A stretch of 64,000 nt of DNA, taken from the NCBI GenBank assembly GCA_030142905.1, contig JASJOG010000002.1, positions 2,478,501 through 2,542,500 on the forward strand. The letters run 5' to 3'. The stretch comes from Heliopora coerulea. Taxonomy: Eukaryota > Cnidaria > Anthozoa > Scleralcyonacea > Helioporidae. Made by a program: the position numbers and the translations under genes. This document shows positions 45,600 through 56,447 of this stretch, one piece after another. Below the pieces are notes generated by a model. That model did no database searches, was not told where the DNA came from, and saw only the letters and a program-made list of their open reading frames with translations. Numbering within the stretch: position 1 is the stretch's first letter; the number at the start of each line of letters is the position of its first letter.

Positions 45600-47560
45600 G
45601 CGGCAACCGCTTACGCTGCCTGGCTAAAAATATGAGTGCAAATTATAAAGCTGTAAAACCTTACAGCTCTGACTTAGCGTTTTAACACTCTAGCCAGGGC
45701 GAATGTATTTCGTGATCTTGTCTTTGAAGCTAGATTTGATTCAGTTTTTCAGTGTTTGCCTTTAAGGCTGTGCTTTTGAAAGATTTAAAAAGTGTTGAGA
45801 TCTTGGACCAAGAGCGGCGGAAGTAGGAGGGAGGCAGTGACTGAGGGCATTAACCCCCACTAAACCTGACTGGCGACAAGCTGCTGAAAGCTTGAAATAC
45901 ACGCAACTAATAAAATAAAGAAAAACATGCAGTAATTTTTTTTATTGTTGTTTCGCACAAGACTCGTTGCGGTGAAAACAAAATAGCTAACGTGTCTGTT
46001 AAAAAAGGAATGAATAATTAACAGAAATTTAAAAATATAAAAAATTCAATAAAAAGAATTAATGCAACAGCACGCCCTAGAGTTCGGGAAATGGTACTTT
46101 TTAGACTGTGATCCTAGATTCCCCTATGATTTCTTGAGCATTTGGATTTCGCTCTCACAAAACTCAAACTTTTTCGCCGCCTTGTCTTGTACTGTCGAAA
46201 TTGAAGGAAAATAAGTTGATGTGTATTATTTCAAAAGGTTTTGTTTTATTAAATATTTGATCACTTCGATTACAACTTGTCCTCGGAGGTCGATTAAAGC
46301 TCTTGCATTTATTTTGTTGACCTCCAATGGAGAGTTAGGAGAATGGACAATTTCAGGCTATAGATTGAGAAAGTCAGTTTCCACTAAACTGAGACAAATA
46401 GGCAATTTCTTGAGATGTTAGCTTAAAACCCGCAAGATTTTCAAATGTTCTGGGCTCCTTGTACCGAACGAGTTTGCCTCATTTCATTGTGTCCGGGCAA
46501 AAATCTAGAAATATACATAGCCGTTGATTGCGTGATTTCTCTTATCTGTGAAAACAGTAAACACGTCAATTCCATTGGCAAACCTTTATATTTTCTTAAG
46601 AATTTGATTTGTATATACCCATAAAATCAAATGCGTGTAAGCATGCGTAGAACGCGAAGTATCCCGCAATAATTATAGTATCTCTATTCAACGGGATTAA
46701 ATAGGTTTTTGATTATCAAACATACGGCCACAAGGCCGTGCCTTCCCACACATTATTAATGAAATGAATATGATAATCATTCCGCCACCTTCGCTATCTC
46801 TTCTCCGGGGAAAGGCTTATGGTGGAGAGATGTGAAGGGGCATCATTTTCCTTTTCCTCTAAAACAAGTTAATTAGATCCAAAGAGTGGAAACAACACCC
46901 TTATTTACGATCTGGGAATAGAATTGTTGCACAATATGGGAAAACAAAAGATAGGCCTTGAACAACTTCATTAAAAACTGAATGGTCCACGATTCAAGTG
47001 CTACTTTCCTTGTACTACTAAACTGTGTTTTCATATCTCACGTTCATCTTCGATAACTTACACTGCTTTGAATCTTTAATCAGATCAGGTGGTGGTACGT
47101 GCTCGTTTTTATGTGTCGACGTTGCATAGTAATTTGCTCTTGCAGAATTTGTTTCCAGGGACTATGCTGGGAGCCTTCCTCCACAGGACTTCTGATCTCT
47201 GAAAATCCAATTTGTCGAAAAATTGTAATGATTGTCAGAAAATCCTAACCTCTGGTTGGATAAAACAGATGATCGATAGAGCTGTGAGTTATTTTCAATA
47301 ACTCTCTTGTGCTAAATTGACATCATTTGCTTGGGTTCTCGAAAAGGAAGCTAAAAAGGGGTGACTAAGTTACCAAGTAAGTGAAGGGATAAGGACTTTC
47401 AGTTTTCGAGCTTTAGGATAAAATAGCGCAAAGTGCAAAGTTACATGTGCAAAGGACGCCGCCTGTTAGCTGAGGCTATTTTGCAAGCATTCGGTTAATT
47501 ACTATATCCGGTTCCGGTGAAATACCCAGAATGCCGTATTCCAGGAAACCCACTGACATT
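45600..47560. other. Upstream region of the cGAS-like gene, nothing recognised
   Basis: No coding domains. Probably contains the promoter, first exon and 5' intron of the following gene. Confidence 0.4.
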
Positions 47561-47571
47561 TTTATTGCAGG

Positions 47572-47688
47572 TTAAGGTCATGGAAATCTGTCGGTTTGAA
47601 ACTCCACGAACTAAACAGAAGAATTATTTATATAGCCAAAATGTTAAACGTTGTTTAATGGAGTTCGAAAGTTCGTAACTTTCATATC
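47572..47688 (+). promoter_or_regulatory. 5' leader with candidate acceptor and uORF
   Basis: TTTTTATTGCAG at 47559-47570 is a good 3' splice site, implying a leader exon from 47571. Within it an ORF of 32 codons starts at ATG 47580 and stops with TAA at 47676-47678, ten bases before the main ATG. A ribosome starting there would have to reinitiate to make the receptor. Confidence 0.45.
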
Positions 47689-50514
47689 ATGGCAGACTCG
47701 GAAGATACATCGCCGACAATCAAATATGTTCAATGCCAACCTCTTCCAAACGTAGTGGAAGGAGTAATAAAGGAAATTCAGAAATTAATGATGGATGATG
47801 TTAGCGATCGTAGCCGACAAAGACCGATTCCCGCCATGCCAAGAAAATTCATTTGTTCCGAAGTGAGAGATAAAAAGAAAGAAATGATGGATATTGCTGG
47901 TGAAGACATGAGGGAAAGCGAATACCCTCGTTGCTACGAAGTTCTTGTTCCGTTCCTAATACGTCGTCTTCCAAGAGTTACGGAGGCTCCTTTGTATATT
48001 TGGTCGGGAAGCGTGATTTCGTTCAATAAAATACTGGCAAGTGAATCCGAATTAACCACAGTAACAATTAAAGAAGTCACCGCTCGTGTAAAAAGCTACA
48101 TTACTGGTGAAAAAGACTTGAAGTTTTTCCCAATCTCAACTGATGTGAAAGACATTCCTTCAAAGCCTGTAAGACAGTTTCTTCGTAGTCCTTTGGTTAT
48201 CAAACAACCAGCAGGTAATTGCCTAGTTTCCAGCCATAAAATGACCATCTCCTGGCTACGAAGTCGCTTGGATAAAGCTCTAAACAAGTATCGAGAAGTC
48301 CAGAAGGATGTCGAAGTGATTGCAACCATAAAGCAGAAAGATGGCGGGCCTTTGTTCTTACGCTTACACATAGAAAAGAAGAGCATGTCCGGAAAAATAA
48401 CCGAATACGAGTTCTTGTTCACATTTTCTCCTGCATTTCGAGTGTCTGAATGTCAGCAAGTTGTTCCAGTCTTTACCTTGCTTGACAACATTTCGCCTGC
48501 TTTTCAAGGCAATGGAAACTTAAGTAAACATTCCTTGTGGAAGAAAATCTCCAAATGCGATGACACCTGCGAACACGAACACAAGATGTACAACGTTTCG
48601 GGCGTTCTCAACGTACTGCAGTTATCAGGGGCTGGTAGTCGGCCAATACAGCCAACTACGAACTCGAAAACATCATTCAAGGCGCAGTACAAAGCATCAG
48701 TTGACAAAATTCGCGAAATGACTCCATCCCACCGCCAACAATGTCAACGATGTTCTGACCCTGCAAGTCGAATGCTTCTGGAATACTATTATCAATACGG
48801 TCACATCCCCGACGACGAAATGAGCCACGCTGAATCCTTTGTTTGGGAAATACTGCGATTTCTCAAAGGGAGTATTCAAGAAGATCGGAAACACGACGAT
48901 CCCGAAATCTTGAAGTTCGTGGAAAGCGGAAGTGTTTCTGAGAAATTGAAAGTAGTTCAACCTGATGAATTTGACGTAATGATAACGATCGATCTACCAC
49001 AGTCGACACAATGCTACACCTTTGTCGAAGATGACAGTTTTCCTACTGGATATGTGATATGCAAGGTGAAACGAAGTAAATCATTTAGTCGTGGTTTAAA
49101 GCGTTGCTTCCGAAAAAGCGACGAGTTTGGTCATTGTTTGGCTCCTGAGCAACTGGCGTTTGGCTGGCTTTATGGAAAACTTGAACGAGCCATTAACAAG
49201 TACAAGAAAGTCTCTCCCAAAGCTGATCTGAAGTTAAGACGAGGCGGACCCGCTTTGCTTTTGGAAATAATTCCTACTACGACGTCCATGCCAGAGTTAC
49301 CGCAAAGAATTTCGGTTGATTTGGTTCTCGCTTTGAAGCTCGGTAAAGATGACAGTCGATATGCCGTAGCGAAGCGTGCAAAGGAAGAGCATTTCTACAA
49401 AAAAGTGGTTAAAGAACTCCAGTCTCCTGGAAAAGATGGTCAGGATGAGAAGATGCAAGATGAGAAGACAGCTGAGGAAAGAAAAGAATCGGCACGAAAG
49501 AATCTTAAGTATCTGTGGAGAATCTCGTACTCTGCTCAAGAGAAGAGATACCTTGAATTTGTTAGAGAAATGCAGAAGGAAAAAGGTGTAGAAGGTTGTC
49601 AGAATATCTGTCTAATGATTTTAAAGACTATCTGCACCCGAGAAATTCTTAAGCGAGAAGAATCTGTGATTTACCACAAGTTAAGTTCGTACATTCTGAA
49701 AACAGCACTCTTCCACATCTTGGCCAAAACAGACTGGATAGATGAGTGGAAGATGAACTGTCTCGCAGACAGGTACGTGGACTTGTTAGACGAACTGTCA
49801 AAGTGGAAGGAACTGCCCCATTTCTTCTTTAACAACGCATCCAACCTGAGAAAGGTGTTTACCGTGGACGACTGGTGCGACAGGACTACCAGTAAAAACT
49901 TGCTGGACGAACTCCATTCTACATTGAAGATTCAAATACTGAATAGGTTCGTTCACATCGCAGATAGCTTCAAGGAATGTAAGAAAAGAATGGATGCGGA
50001 ATGCGTACGGCTTTGTCAACTGTCCAACGAAGATATAGACTACAGTGCGTTGTTAAGTGCCGTTCTTGGACGTCGTAGATTAGAGGATGTCATTCACCCG
50101 CCATTTGACAAAACTGCTAGACCCGATGAAGAGAGCAAAAAGTCGTTGGTGGCTGGACAAGCTGAAGACATACGAGTCGGCAAAGCTGCAAAATTTGAAC
50201 GGAAATGTGGACATCGTTCAGATGCTGGTAGAAACTTACAAAGACCAGAAGAAGATGAAAAGAAATCCAAAGATCGTCAGGAAAGACAAACAGCGAGAAG
50301 AGCTGCCAGACGCTTGGCCCATGACGACCTGTCAGACCATTTTTCAGGTGGAGGTTTCCTTCTAGATAGTGATCCATTTGATTACCTTCATGATTATGAA
50401 CAAGAATTTGACAGTGATTATAATCCTTATGATGAACTAGGATGTGATTATGAAGTAGGATTTGACGATGATTGTTATGATGAACCAGAATTTTGGGATT
50501 ATTGGGATGATTAA
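47689..50514 (+). CDS. cGAS-like receptor (Mab-21 NTase family) with two NTase-like modules
   Basis: Intronless 941-residue ORF. Module 2 (about 395-790) has the full catalytic set of the cGAS/Mab-21 family: G414-S415, then E427-F-D429-V after 11 residues (PDEFDVMITI), and the third acid D544 in RISVDLVLAL, followed by an all-helical Mab-21 lobe. Module 1 (about 60-320) repeats the NTase scaffold: WLRSRLDKALNKYREV is matched by WLYGKLERAINKYKKV (493-508), and GGPLFLRLHIEKK by RGGPALLLEIIPT. It keeps a Glu (E241) at the third-acid site but not the paired acids after its GS (107-108). A Cys/His cluster KCDDTCEHEH (289-298) lies about 50 residues later. The C-terminus (880-941) is Asp/Tyr-rich. 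Known members sense nucleic acid and make cyclic dinucleotides for STING. Ligand and product here are unknown. Confidence 0.8.
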   Translation: MADSEDTSPTIKYVQCQPLPNVVEGVIKEIQKLMMDDVSDRSRQRPIPAMPRKFICSEVRDKKKEMMDIAGEDMRESEYPRCYEVLVPFLIRRLPRVTEAPLYIWSGSVISFNKILASESELTTVTIKEVTARVKSYITGEKDLKFFPISTDVKDIPSKPVRQFLRSPLVIKQPAGNCLVSSHKMTISWLRSRLDKALNKYREVQKDVEVIATIKQKDGGPLFLRLHIEKKSMSGKITEYEFLFTFSPAFRVSECQQVVPVFTLLDNISPAFQGNGNLSKHSLWKKISKCDDTCEHEHKMYNVSGVLNVLQLSGAGSRPIQPTTNSKTSFKAQYKASVDKIREMTPSHRQQCQRCSDPASRMLLEYYYQYGHIPDDEMSHAESFVWEILRFLKGSIQEDRKHDDPEILKFVESGSVSEKLKVVQPDEFDVMITIDLPQSTQCYTFVEDDSFPTGYVICKVKRSKSFSRGLKRCFRKSDEFGHCLAPEQLAFGWLYGKLERAINKYKKVSPKADLKLRRGGPALLLEIIPTTTSMPELPQRISVDLVLALKLGKDDSRYAVAKRAKEEHFYKKVVKELQSPGKDGQDEKMQDEKTAEERKESARKNLKYLWRISYSAQEKRYLEFVREMQKEKGVEGCQNICLMILKTICTREILKREESVIYHKLSSYILKTALFHILAKTDWIDEWKMNCLADRYVDLLDELSKWKELPHFFFNNASNLRKVFTVDDWCDRTTSKNLLDELHSTLKIQILNRFVHIADSFKECKKRMDAECVRLCQLSNEDIDYSALLSAVLGRRRLEDVIHPPFDKTARPDEESKKSLVAGQAEDIRVGKAAKFERKCGHRSDAGRNLQRPEEDEKKSKDRQERQTARRAARRLAHDDLSDHFSGGGFLLDSDPFDYLHDYEQEFDSDYNPYDELGCDYEVGFDDDCYDEPEFWDYWDD

Positions 50515-50629
50515 AATAGAGAATTAACTGTAATTTATTACCGTTACATCTTTACATTTTATTGAAATATTGTGCTAAAGTAGACAATACTACGTGAGCT
50601 TCAAGATTCATCATATCATAACTTCCCGC

Positions 50630-50803
50630 ATGAATGACTATATCTATTCCGTGGACTCAGGACGTCTGGACAATGTACAAGATGAACACTTAAATTTTCA
50701 AAATCGACGTATGACAGCCACGGTTGAATGGCTATTTCAAATTTATTTAGTAGCACTTCTTTCAGTAATCATTGTTTTCATTTTAGTATGGCTGATGTAT
50801 TGA
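50630..50803 (+). CDS. 57-residue C-terminally membrane-anchored small ORF
   Basis: ATG at 50630, stop at 50801. A polar N-terminus (MNDYIYSVDSGRLDNVQDEH, then RRMTATVEW) is followed by one strongly hydrophobic helix LFQIYLVALLSVIIVFILVW ending LMY at the C-terminus, a tail-anchored layout. It starts 116 bases after the stop of the cGAS-like gene, on the same strand. It could be a separate micropeptide gene, part of that gene's 3' UTR, or chance. I know no homologue. Confidence 0.35.
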   Translation: MNDYIYSVDSGRLDNVQDEHLNFQNRRMTATVEWLFQIYLVALLSVIIVFILVWLMY

Positions 50804-51052
50804 GAAAATGGTACATAACTGGTACGTTTTTGGACGTATAAATGTTAACGAAGAGGCCAGAGCTGCTGAGAAACGCAACATTTTCAATTCCTTTCAACAT
50901 CAGTTGAATGCTATTCTATTCAAACATTTTCAATTGAACCTATCTAGACTGAAGGGGTGGGCGGAAAGTGCCCGCCACGAATTCAAATGTTTATTTCTCA
51001 ACAACAATTAAAGTTATTGAGCTGAAATTTTACATTTCTTAAAAATCACTAG
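50804..51052. other. Nothing recognised
   Basis: Short ORF at 50808-51011 lacks recognisable features. Confidence 0.3.
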
Positions 51053-51060
51053 GCTTTTTT

Positions 51061-52743
51061 AAGCGGCGTAGCTGGAGTTTCAGAGGCCCCGGTTCAAGAG
51101 TAAGGGCTGGGACCCTTCAACCCTAACTTCAGCAAAATTTCACTTATCATCAATGGCATAATGTAAAATACATATATATAACTATACTATTCATTGTTTA
51201 TTGACATCATAAAACGAAATATACGCTTAATTTTTTAACAATCTGAATTAGTTAGAAAACATGTTTTCGTGCTTTAGCATTGGCAAAAGTTCTCACGATA
51301 CTATCCCGGTCAACTTCGGCAAAACGGTCTCTTTCAGTGCTGTGAAGTGCCAAATCTGACAATCGTCCTTGCGCCATTGAGGATCGAAGATACTTTTGTA
51401 TCAATTTTAACTTTGAGAAGCTGCGCTCGTTGCGGTAAGGGTAAAAAGGAGGAAGTACGAGGTGACCAAATCTGGAAAACATGAGTTAAGTTCCAGCTTC
51501 ATAATGGTATTCAGGATGTCCTGTGGGTTTTCTGCCCTTTGAATGAAGCTCTCCGTACAAGCTCTGAACGTCAAAATCTGTCGCAGAAGATCAGGAGATA
51601 CAGCAGTATTGTACACTGTAGTGAATTTCATCACTTGGATTTTCAAATCTGCTTCCGATAGTTCTATTAGCTGTTAGGGGAACAGAAATGAAAATAAATC
51701 CACAATGCAACGAAGTGATTCAAACCGGGTTTTCAATTGCCCTAAGCAGGTGTCCACCACAGGAAGAAAGAGATGAATTCTGAATCGATCACGAGGACTT
51801 TCCAGGCGAGCATCATTCAAGAGTTCATCAAAAAATCTCTTCCTTGTTCGAATTCTGGTCCCATTGAATAAAGTTTCAACACCCCATTTTTCGCCATATC
51901 TTCTGCTAATTGACAAATGTTATCGAAATCATTTTTCAGTGTTGAAATAAAAGTAAGTTTCACCCAAGAGAGCCACTGGTGCATTTAGATTCGCAGATTT
52001 TGGCGGCAGTTGCTTGGAGACTGCATAAACGGCACGCAGAATCTTTTCCTGCATCAAAAGTGATACCAATGATTCCATTTTTGTTATGCATTCCGTTAGG
52101 TGCTCAGCACTACGGCGAACATTCGCACTCTTGGAGGACAACTTCAAATGTGCGAAGGTCTTGAGGATGATGGGATACTGCGCAATAAGCGCTGATACAG
52201 ATTTGTGCCAGCCCTTCCACCTTGTTGAACTTAGATGTTTTAGGGTGTCGACTTTCAAGTCTGATCCAAAAGCTTGTAGCAGAGCCCAGATAATTTTCCT
52301 TCTTTTCACATATCTTATAAAAACAAGAAATGCTGAATGACATAAAGATTGCGTCCAACCACAAGAGGAAGACAAGAAAAGTGTTCAAAATAGTTTTTGG
52401 TATGATTAAATGAGGCAAAGCTCGGAAACATTCGAGGCTTCGAGCTCGTTTATTGTTGACAAGTGGGACAGCTTATAATTCATATGTTGTTCAGAATTAA
52501 AGGGTCATGTAGGCTTTAAAATTCACTATTCATGCTTTATTTTCAAGGATACACATATGAACTATATGTTTCAACTAAACTTTTAATAGCCTTTGCTGTT
52601 TGCTTTGCTGACTTATTTGTCGAGGAGAGGCATGGCAAGAAGTCTTAGGCAGTCAGCGGAATGATCGGTTGCCTCAGAATTTTAGAACCCTTGGGGGCCC
52701 CTGGTTCAATGAACAGTCTGAACCCCCTATTGGTACGCCACTG
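51061..52743 (-). mobile_element. Full-length but dead hAT transposon
   Basis: 1683 bp flanked by perfect 8-bp repeats GCTTTTTT (51053-51060, 52744-52751). Right end complement CAGTGGCGTACC, left end AAGCGGCGTAGC (same sequence, mutated). A broken transposase lies on the minus strand. Target size and dimerisation domain agree on hAT. Confidence 0.85.
51252..52375 (-). pseudogene. hAT transposase, TTF/ZMYM-like, fragments
   Basis: Reading down the minus strand: KVDTLKHLSSTRWKGWHKSV (the TRW motif), the helical insert KMESLVSLLMQEKILRAVYA, RIRTRKRFFDELLNDA, and at the end the hAT dimerisation segment RSFSKLKLIQKYLRSSMAQG followed by RLSDLALHS. At least three frame breaks, and the N-terminal part is missing. 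Deletion accounts for the short total length. Confidence 0.8.
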
Positions 52744-52751
52744 GCTTTTTT

Positions 52752-55700
52752 AGTTGAACAAGCCTTTAAAAAATTAATCCGAAAAAAAAGTTATGGAGTA
52801 TTTTACAACACGTACAAACACTGATATTCGACACCACATTTTCTTAAGGGTTTTCTTTCCATTATATTGTCTGTTTCCCTTTCAAATCTTACAAAACTGC
52901 AACACATTTGGTTTTTGGGTTTTTTTACAAATAGTTACAAGGCAATTATTAACAATTTGTAGCAACAGCTTATCAGTTAAGATTACCGCTGTATTGTTGG
53001 TAATGCAAGATGGCGGCTTCCATTGAATGTTGAATATTCTTGGTTATGGAGATGCCTTTATAATTTTAGTCATGCCACACGAACGTGGAGAGAATAAGAG
53101 CCATTTTCAGTTAATTTCATGTTGTTTTGAAATTTTTGTTGCATGAAAACACATTGTTAAAATTGGTAATTCACTTGCAGTTTTTCATTTAATTACAATT
53201 ATAGCAGTATTAAAATAATAAGCCCATCCCAATAAAGAGACAAATTTACTGTGATAATTTCTGACCCAGAGCAAATCTCGCGGCCAGAGGGACTGGGGAG
53301 ATCGAGTGTACTGGCAATTCGTTTTGCAACATATATTTTTGGAATTTCTTTGGTAAGCGCTTTTTCCTCATGTGCTGACAGTAGTTTTTGAGCAGCAAGA
53401 GATTATATATTACTTTCTCCCCTGGATATTGCATGCTCCTTTGTCAATGAGTTAGTTTTATCGCTATTACTTTCCTGAAAAATTTCTTAAGTTCTGTTTA
53501 TACTTATACAAGTTCTGTTTTGTACACATAGCTTAAAGATCATTGTTTGGCAATGGTGAAACTATCGCACCTGTTCGCATACCTAAGGTCAAGAAGCCCT
53601 GAAGAACTTGATTTCGTTAAATTGCTGGCGTCGTTTTGACTAAACTTTGCTTGTTTGTCGTAACTTACCCGCAATACTACATTCGAGTAATATTTGAACT
53701 ATTCCGACGTTTTTCGTAGCATGAACCAAGCATTTTGTATTACGTCAAAAACATATTGAATTTTCAAGACATTCTTAACATTTTACCCGGATAACAATGA
53801 GCTGGTCACATATGGTGAATTGCTCTACAAAGAAACCTGTAAGTTAAAGTGGCGAGTTAATTTTTTCTTGTCTGCAGATAGTAACGCAATGGACTATAGC
53901 TCAGCGGTTATCATCCTACGGTTGTAGGGAAAGCTTCGTTTTTATTTCCTGCTTGCAGTCCGGTTTATGAAATGTCGGGCTTCAATCAAGCAACATTTCA
54001 AGGAATGGCATCATGCAAATTTGTCTCAAGATGTTCTCGAATTATTCAGTGACCCTATTTTTCCAAAGTTAGTCGGTGTAGCGTGCTGGCAGCCCCCAAG
54101 CTGTGAGGACCAGCTACTCTATCCTTTTCCGGTCGCGGCAGGCACTGATTTGATTATCTAACTCAAGATACCCGCGTAAGGTCTGACGATGACTTTGAAA
54201 TTGTTGATATATAACCTGAATCGTTTTCTCGTCTTGTTCATTGGCGCATATCTTGGGTTTGTAAGATATTTTTCGGAGTTGTTTTCTGCTTATACTTCCT
54301 AAAATTGTCAGCTGGGTAAGGTTTTTAAGAGGAGAAAAAGAGAGAAAATTTTGCAGTACCAAAAAGGGTGGTGATAAGGTATGTTATTTAATTCATCGTT
54401 TCTCCTGAATTAATGAAATGCAGTACATCTGTACTAAAAATGATCAAAAGTGGATCCGTATGTCATATTGGAAAGCAAAATATATTCTATTTTCAAATGC
54501 CTTTTTCGAGCTTTAGATCCTTAAATTCACTGAAAAAGTTTTTCAAAACACCTTAAGTTTTGCTTGCCTGATGGTTTAAACATTTGCTCATACACCTTTA
54601 AGCCGGTATTGTGCGTTGCAATTTTCTTACCAGTTGTGTCGCGAAAGAGAAAGATAGTTGCAGGAAGCATGAAAAATGACCTAAAGGTCATCATGATAAC
54701 TGATAAAAATCATTTTTCAAATCAGCAAGCTATATGAAAAGTGGAATAAAGCTCTACTTTCAACAGCAAGTGCAACAAATTTTGACGAGTTGAACCCAAT
54801 TATACCGCAGTCTGTAACATGTAATGCTATTTGAGGTTACGTTATTAGCTAAGTTTCATTTAGGTAAAATATTTGGAGTCCTAGCACTGACAAAATTAAA
54901 TAACCTCAAAATACATTTGTTTTCGAAAACATTCAAAGTATGAGATTTTTTCCTTCGTATTCAACTACTATCATGTGTTTTTAAGGACAACGGCAACCCT
55001 GCAATACACAGATTTTCACCTTCCATTGGGACTTACGAATATCGGTAGTGGATCCAGGATTTTATTGGAGTGGAAGAACGATCTATAACAGAAGGCGGTA
55101 AGGGCACATCGATATTCTGTCTCAGAGAAGTATCTATTTCAAGTGGTCCAGGTAGACATGAGTTTGTAGAGCTCTTCCCATGAAGGTACGCACTCCACAG
55201 AAATTCACTGCTGAGCGGCGGCTGTAACACTCCGTACCCCACTAATCGTGCCTATCCAGAATATAAATACGTCTCGATCCACTGCTAAGCTGTAATAACT
55301 CGAACCGCATGAAGGCACAAACGTACCGCGAGTTTACAGACAAAATCATTGACATAAGGTCACTCGATTGCTGTCATCTTCCAAACACAAAATGGCAGCC
55401 ACGTGAAGTATTTTGCAGACAATATTGATTGAGTTTGGCCTGTAAGACCTCATCTCAAACTTGTAGTTGGTTCACGCTTTGCTGGTCGTTTAGTATCCGC
55501 GTTTCGAGTCATTCTGCTGGGTGACTTTTTCCTTGCTAACTGCTAACCGTTCACAAAGTAAATATAATTCTTCACGCTGGTGCCGGGTCTAGGAAGTTCC
55601 ATGAGTAACCACTATCGCAAGCCTATGCTGTTAAATGTTTTTGGTTGCGAAGAGTAACTCCTGACATATTTCTAAAAAAATATGAAAAAAAAGAACAAAG

Positions 55701-55865
55701 AACAGCAAAGATTGGGTCTACCTTTACAATAAAGAAACGTTTTGGTTTGTACTTCAGCGATAGTTGAAGAGTTTGTTATAAAAGCCATTAACACTTGAAA
55801 AAAAGTTCACTGTGACAGCATTAAGTCGTCATCTCAGGTTCAGCATGTACATTACATAAAGCACG
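52752..55865. other. Intergenic, one decayed tRNA-like stretch
   Basis: No gene found. At 53892-53955 ATAGCTCAGCGGTTATC has a good box A and a CCTAC-GGTT-GTAGG hairpin, but box B (GCTTCGTTTTTATTTCC) is degenerate, so it is at best an old tRNA-derived repeat. Confidence 0.4.
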
Positions 55866-55870
55866 GTATT

Positions 55871-56147
55871 TCACTTGGATGGAACGAAATCTTTCCAAGA
55901 TCTCTGAGTAATTTCCGTTTCTTCATCATCAAACTCTTGAACCTTAATCTCCTTTTCTGGCTTTGATCTCATGAGCCTTTCTCTTTTCTCCTCCTCAGTC
56001 AAGCTGTTTGGATCCACAGGCAAACGAATCAGTTCATGGGGCTCGTGGTACCGGATTGTGAAAGTGGAGCCATCAGGTTGCTGCAGGCGCACCTTGTACA
56101 CGCGCGGATAAACACTCTTCTTTATTCTAGTGATCGAAGTTGAGCTG
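55871..56147 (-). CDS. MRPL55: Mitochondrial ribosomal protein L55, last exon
   Basis: Minus strand, after an acceptor TTTTCTTCTGACCACTCGCAG. The translation has VYPRVYKVRLQQPDGSTFTI, RYHEPHELIRLPVDPNSLT and EEEKRERLMR, the diagnostic core of bL.../mL55 (human has the same LYPV...QDGSTIHIRY and LSPEERRARL pattern). It ends SWKDFVPSK at a TGA (55871-55873). N-terminal exon(s) with the mitochondrial targeting sequence are not visible and must lie upstream at higher coordinates, possibly beyond the repeats. A component of the large mitoribosomal subunit. Confidence 0.8.
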
Positions 56148-56239
56148 CTGCGAGTGGTCAGAAGAAAAATCACTTTAATATTCATGCATATTTTGAACTT
56201 TCTCATTGGCTAAGGAAGGTAAATCGGGTTTTTAAACAA

Positions 56240-56430
56240 GGCTTTTTACAAAATTGTGGCGATAAATATGTCACTAATCAAGCAGTAAACGTACTTTAAA
56301 GATGAATATTGCTGCCCAGCAAATTACTTTATGACATAACGACAAGCCAAAGGTTATAAAATTTTATTGCTAATGTTTCGTTTCTTTACAGCGCAACATC
56401 GTCAGAGCGGTATATAATCATTGCGGAAAA
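56240..56430 (-). mobile_element. Penelope-like 3' end
   Basis: Minus strand aligns with 59520-59670: CTCTGACGATGTTGCGCTGT, AAAGAAACGAAACATTAGCA, and a later AAAGTAATTTGCTGGGC block. No coding part is left. Confidence 0.6.
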
Positions 56431-56447
56431 TGTATACATACATATAT

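Noticed and set aside
48096..48960. Minus-strand ORFs across the cGAS-like gene
   Set aside because: Shadows of the 941-residue ORF, without recognisable domains.
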